Below, piece after piece: positions 59,029-64,000 of a DNA stretch of 64,000 nucleotides. A model generated the notes under the pieces. That model worked only from the letters and a program-made list of their open reading frames with translations, did no database searches and was not told the DNA's origin. This DNA comes from Moringa oleifera (taxonomy: Eukaryota > Streptophyta > Magnoliopsida > Brassicales > Moringaceae). Each line of letters opens with the position of its first letter. Positions within the stretch are counted from its first letter, which is position 1. Made by a program: the position numbers and the translations under genes. The stretch lies in contig JAJFZO010000229.1 of assembly GCA_021397835.1 (NCBI GenBank), positions 6,702,501-6,766,500 on the forward strand, given 5' to 3'.

Positions 59029-59417
59029 CAAAATTGTTGGGAGGGAAGTGAATGGGGGCCGACGATGCACCTCGATCGAATGTGGAACAGCCACGAGCCG
59101 ATTCGCCAATCGACTTGAGGTGCGGACTGATATGGATCGCGATGGCAGCCCAAGCCCGAGCCTTTGATACGCTCACAGAGACATTGTTGTTGAGATCGTG
59201 GCTGGCAGAGGGTGCGCCATCACGACTGTGCGTTTGCACCTGCATGCTCTCGACATCAGCCAGTGGGCTCCCCATTCAACCCGTCTTGAAAACACAGACC
59301 AAGGAGTCTGACATTCTTGTAAGTCCCGTAAGGCACAAGGAAGCTAATTAGCGGGATCCTCGCGGGTGCACTGCTAATCAACCTCAATCTTTTAAGAGGG
59401 GTTTGAGTGTAAGCATA

Positions 59418-59452
<35 letters not shown>

Positions 59453-61727
59453 AGCATGGCGATGCCAGAAGAAACTTTGGTGGAGGCCCACAGCGATACT
59501 AACATGCAAGTCATTCGTCTGACTTGGGTATAAGGGTGAAAGACTAATCGAACCATCTAGTAGCTAGTTCCCTTTGGAGTTTCCCTCATGATAGCTGGAA
59601 CTCAGATGCGAGTTCTATCGGGTAAAGCCACTGATTAGAGGTATCGAGGGCATAATGCCCTCGACTTATTCTCAAACTTTAAATAGGTAGTACGGGGCGG
59701 CTGCTTCGTTGAGCCATCCCACGGAATCGAGAGCTCCAAGTGGGCCATTTTTGGTAAGTAGATTTAGCGATGCAGGATGAGCCAAAAGCGGAGTTACAGT
59801 GCCCAACTGCGCGCTAACCTAGAACCCACAAAGGTGTTGGTCAATTAAGACAGCACGACGGTGGTCATGGAAGTGGAAATTCACTAAGGAATGCCTAACA
59901 ACTCATCTGCCAAATCAGCTAGCCCCGAAAATAGATGGCACTAAAGCGTGCAACCTCTACCCGGCTGTTGGGGCAAGGGCCAAGCCCCAATGAGTAGAAA
60001 GGTATGGTGGTCATCGCAAAACTCGAGGTGTGAGCTTAGGCAAAGTGGCCATCGATGCAGATCTTGGTGGTAGTAACAAATATTCAAATGAGAACTTTGA
60101 AGGCTGCAGAGGGAAAAGGTTCCATGTGAACGGCACTTGCACATGGGTTAGTTGATCCTAAGAGACGGGGGAAGCCCGTCGGATAGCGCCTCAGCGCGAG
60201 CTTCGAAAGGGGATCCAATTAAAATTCGGAGGACCGAGTGCCTCCCACGCCTGATCGTACTCAAAATCGCATCAGGTCTCCAAGGTGAACAGCCAATGGT
60301 CGATGGAACAATGTAGGCAAGGGAAGTCCGCAAAATGGATCCGTAACCTCGGAAAAGGATTGTTTCTGAGAGTGGGTCGCCGCATGCTGGCCGAGGGATG
60401 GACTAGGAACAGTTCCTTTAGGGGCCTTCCTTGAGCATCGAACAGCCAACTTAAACGTGGTATAGACAAGGGGAATCCAACTATCTAATTAAAACAAAGC
60501 ATTGCGATGGTCCCTGCGGATGCTCACGTAATGTGATTTCTGCCCAGTGGTCTGAATGTCAAAGTGAAGAAATTCAACCAAGCATGGGTAAACAGTGGGA
60601 GTAACTATGACTCTCTTAAGGTAGCAAAATGCCTCGTCATCTAATTAGTGACACGCATGAATGGATTAACGAGATTCCCATTATCCCTGTCTATTATCCA
60701 ACGAAACCACAGCCAAGGAAATGAGCTTGGCAGAATCAGCGGGGAAAGAAGACCATGTTGAGCTTGACTCTAGTTTGACTTTATGGAATGACTTGAGAGG
60801 TGTAGGATAAGTGGGAGTCGAAAATGGTGAAAGTGAAATACCACTACTTTTAACATTATTTTACTTATTTTATGAATCGGAGGCGGGGCGTTACCCCTCT
60901 TTTTGAACCCAAGGTCGGTTTTAGTCGATCAATTCGGGCTGAAGATATTGTCAGGTCGGGAGTTTAGCTGGGGCAGCACATCTATTGAAAGATAACTCAG
61001 GTGCTCTAAGATGAGCTCAATGAGAACAAAAATCTCGTGTGGAACAAAAGGGTACAAGCTCATTTAATTTTGATTTTCAGTACGAATATGAACCGTGAAA
61101 GTGTGGCCTATCGATCCTTTTGGCCTAAAGGTGTCAGAAAAGTTCACAGGGATAATTGGCTTGTGACAGCCAAGCGTTCATAGTGACGTTGCTTTTTAGT
61201 CCTTTGATTTTTGGCTCTTCCCATCATTGTGAAGTAGAATTCAACAAGCGTTGGATTGTTCACCCACCAATAGGGAACATGAGCTGGGTTTAGACCATCG
61301 TGAAACAGGTTAGTTTTACCCTACTGATGCCCGTGTTGCCATAATAATTCAACCTAGTACGAGAGAAATCGTTGATTCGCATAATTGATCATCGCGTTTG
61401 GTTGAAAAGCTAGTAGCGTGAAGCTACCATGTGCTGGATTATGATTGAACGCCTCCAAGTCAGAATTCAGATTAGAAATGATGCATATGCCCATTGCCCG
61501 ATTGTCGACCTGCAGTAGGGGCCTCCCGGCCCCAAAAGGCACGTGTCGTTGGCCAAGCCCACGCGACAGAGGAGCCTCACGGGCTGCCTTGAAGTGCGAT
61601 TCCTACCGAGCAATGGGTAGAATCATTTGCAAATGACTTAAATACACGACGGGGTATTGTAAGTGGCAAAGTTGCCTTGCTGCCACGATCCATTGAGATT
61701 CAGCCCTTTGTCGCTTCGATTTGTCCC
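58694..61727 (+). rRNA. 26S rRNA, near full-length with internal losses (unit 7)
   Basis: About 3034 bp from GCAACCCTAAGTCA to CTTCGATTTGTCCC. Losses are visible near 58831 (about 60 bp; CGACGTCGAAGAGGG), near 60225 (roughly 150 bp; AAAATTCGGAGGACC joins two distant segments) and near 61124. The sarcin-ricin loop reads AGTACGAGAGAAATC (61354). The 3' tail is complete, including GGGGCCTCCCGGCCCC near 61518. It is a pseudogene. Confidence 0.92.
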
Positions 61728-61955
61728 TTTCCCCCTCCCGAACCCCTACAATAATTGTCCCTATCTTATCGGTAATCAATGCCTCGAGGTTTGAAATCCT
61801 TTCTCAAGATAATGACCCAGAAAAAGAAGAAAGTCTTTTGGGCTTGTAGAGAATGAGAGACATAAGGGAAAAACACTTGGAAACATATCAAGAAGCATTG
61901 GGGAACCAAGTGTTACTCCAATAAAAAATATATATATCTAACAAAAACTTGCCAA
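61728..61955 (+). other. 3' external spacer after 26S (unit 7)
   Basis: C-rich start, ACAATAATTGTCCCTATC, A-rich part, then ATATATATATC (61928). The segment between the AT run and the first subrepeat is shortened by about 40 bp compared with 51905-51950. Confidence 0.65.
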
Positions 61956-62880
61956 GCGAGTGAGCTAGGGGAGCCGTGCCACATGGACCTGGGCATGGGA
62001 GACATGCCTCGGCAGCCCCCAGCAGGCAGAGCATGGGCTGCTTGCCTAGTGTGCGATAGCAGGGGTGTGCCATCCAGGTCACGGGGGCCAATCGCGAGCC
62101 CCCTCATCCCTGCCCCTCGACTTACTGCCCAGTGAGTGAGCCAGGGGAGCCATGTTGCAAGGACTCTGGGCACTAGAGGCATGCCTCGGCAGCCCCCAAC
62201 AGGCACGGCATGGGTTGCTTGCCCAGCGTGCGAAAAGCGGTGGGCGTGCCAACCACGTCACGAGCGCTCATCGTGAGCTAGCCCCTTTGTCCCTGCCCCT
62301 CGACTTTCTACCTAGCGAGCGAGCCAAGGAAGCCACATTGCATGGACCCTGGGTACTAGAGGCATGCCTCGGCAGCCCCCAACAGGCATGGCATGGGCTG
62401 CTTGCCAAGCATTCGGAAGCGGTGGGTGCGTCAGCCACTCCACGGGCACCAATTGCGAGCTAGCTCCCTCGTCCCTGCCCCTCATCTTACTGCCCAGCGA
62501 GCCTACCAGGGAAGCCACGTGGCACAGACCCTGGGCACAGGAGGCATGCCTCGGCAGCCCCCAACAGGCATGGCATGGTTTGCTCGCCTAGTGTGCGGCA
62601 GCGATGGGCAGGCCAGCGAGGCCACGGGTGCCCTACGCGAGCCAGCCCCCTTATCCCTGCCCCTCGACATGGTGCCCAGTGAGCGAGCCCAGGGGAGCTG
62701 CATCATATGGACCCTAGGCATGGGAGGCATGCCTCGGCAGCCGCCCCGCCTGGCACAGCATAGGCTGCTTCCCCAGCGTGCGGTAGCGGTGGGACACTAG
62801 CCAGGCCACGAGCGCCCATTGTGAGCCAGCCTCCTCATCCCTACCTCTCGACATGGTGTTTAATGTGCGAGGCAGAGGTG
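61956..62880 (+). repeat. IGS subrepeat array A7 (about 5 copies)
   Basis: Subrepeats with cores at about 62005, 62180, 62365, 62550 and 62725. Four of them carry the CTTACT or CTTTCT form after CCCTCGA or CCCTCAT instead of CATAGT, a variant otherwise found at array ends. Confidence 0.88.
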
Positions 62881-63478
62881 CCATAGCAGTCCCCAGTAGG
62901 CATGGCGCCAGTCTTGCCAAGGGCGCCCCACAGGAGCTAGCCGCGAGCATGCTGTGAGGCTCGATACGTGCTATGTGCGTTGATTTCATGGGCAATCTGG
63001 GCTTGGTCGTGTCCCTTGGCTATGGTGGACCCTGAGGGCAGCCATGGTGTGGCTAGAGGTGCGCTGGACAGGGCAGCCAACATGCACCCTGGGCCAAGCA
63101 GAGGCACAACTGCTCTAACCTGTTGGCCGCAATGCCTAGTTACGAAATTGGTGTGAATTGACAGTCTTTTCATCACGGAATTGGTTCCAAAATGACTCAA
63201 ATAAATCGTGTAATTCATGAGGAGTCTGCCCTTGAAGTTTGGGATTATTTTAACTCACGGGCTATTTTTGATGATTTTTTAAATTTTTGGCTGTAGAAAA
63301 ATCATTAAAAAAAATGTAATGCCCAAAAAATTCTAAAATCTTTTATGGTGGTAGATATGGTTATTCTCCATTTATGTACAAAATTTAAAGTAAATAATTT
63401 TTTAGACCCATTATGACAGCTCAAACATATTGATGTTTCTCTCCTACCAGGAGTGAAATTTCATTTAAGACTCTTTAG
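62881..63478 (+). other. IGS domain C with AT-rich island
   Basis: A full copy: GTTGATTTCATGGGCAATCT at 62979, AT-rich island about 63230-63475. It keeps the segment deleted at 37655 and 45037. Confidence 0.75.
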
Positions 63479-63735
63479 GGGGGAGGTGGTCACCTAGCTT
63501 GCTAGGTGCCAACGGGCCATGGGTGCTCCCCCCTGCCCATCCCAAATGGGTAGGCTCTGGGCTTGTGGAATCCAGTGCACATGGCATGGGCAAGGCGGCT
63601 TGCTACCTTGCCCATTCAACTGGTGGGGCGTGGCTGTGGCGGCCACCACCGTCGGTAGGCAGGCGGCCAGCAACGTCGGCCGAAGAGTGTGGGATGCCCC
63701 ATCAATAGCCAACGGAGTGGGAAAAATGTAGGAAA
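63479..63735 (+). repeat. IGS domain D (GC-rich block)
   Basis: A complete block from GGGGGGAGGTGGTCACC, with GCGGCCACCACCGTCGG at 63638. Confidence 0.7.
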
Positions 63736-64000
63736 TGAAATTCGCTAAATTGTAGGCAATAAAATGAGAAAAATCGTGGGATAATGAGCAGGGATGTGGC
63801 TAGACAAGCTCGACAGTGTGGGCGACAAAGCTAACGATGATGCATGCTACGCGAGGGCCAAATCACTAGGGGGATTTCGAGCCTGCAGAGTGCTTCATTG
63901 TAGGCCCTCGAGGCGATGGACGTGGGGTTAGATCCCGATGCACTTGGCTAGGCGGCTTCATTGCGCAACACGATCGATGACACAATCGTGGGCCGTTAGC
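63736..64000 (+). repeat. IGS domain B repeat, cut by the window end
   Basis: The first ~265 bp of a B unit (GATAATGAGCAGGGATGTGG at 63780), so another ETS or another B copy should follow beyond the window. Confidence 0.75.

Noticed and set aside
1..64000. Gymnosperm, fern or organellar origin
   Set aside because: The short ITS1 with the angiosperm core and the eukaryotic 18S-5.8S-26S order argue against it; the species is still unknown.

Overview
The window looks like nuclear DNA of a flowering plant. It is a tandem array, all on the + strand, of decayed 45S ribosomal DNA units (5'ETS-18S-ITS1-5.8S-ITS2-26S-3'ETS-IGS). The host call rests on plant-type 18S, 5.8S and 26S sequences, short spacers (ITS1 about 248 bp and ITS2 about 202 bp in the best copy) and the angiosperm ITS1 core GCGCCAAGGAA at 42774-42784. 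I cannot name the species. I see no protein-coding host gene, tRNA, 5S gene or CRISPR array. The many open frames in the GC-rich spacer are by-products of a 180-bp tandem repeat.

Layout. 1-6895: IGS of an upstream unit. Unit 1, 6896-16330: ETS, 18S, 5.8S, 26S truncated at its 3' end, IGS. Unit 2, 16343-23087: remnant of a Ty3/gypsy element with one LTR, a short 18S piece fused to the 26S tail, IGS. Unit 3, 23088-39183: ETS, 18S split by a structurally complete 7.2-kb Ty3/gypsy chromovirus (23841-31033), 5.8S, 26S, IGS. Unit 4, 39184-45905: 18S carrying a solo LTR, 5.8S, 26S reduced to its two ends, IGS. Unit 5, 45906-48132: ETS stub joined to the inside of 26S. Unit 6, 48130-53812: ITS2 and a nearly full-length 26S, IGS. 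Unit 7, 53813-64000: gypsy pol fragment and LTR, 18S joined directly to ITS2 (no 5.8S), 26S, IGS. The IGS always has the same order: 3'ETS with an AT microsatellite, 180-bp subrepeats (A), an AT-rich island (C), a GC-rich block (D), 1-4 copies of a ~320-bp repeat (B), then the ETS.

How it fits together. No unit could yield a normal set of rRNAs. Lesions hit the 530 loop of 18S and the peptidyl-transferase region and sarcin-ricin loop of 26S. At least nine large deletion joints are visible, several with 3-7 bp of microhomology. One gypsy insertion site in 18S, with the 5-bp duplication CCTAC, recurs in four units. The two pol copies that can be compared share a stop codon and a frameshift, so the element probably spread by duplication of rDNA units rather than by new transposition. 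The picture is a silenced, methylation-decayed rDNA graveyard, perhaps at the edge of a nucleolus organiser or at a dispersed locus. The most interesting items are the shared insertion site with shared lesions, the microhomology joints, an unexplained 623-bp insert inside the element's 3' coding end, and the LTR minisatellite.
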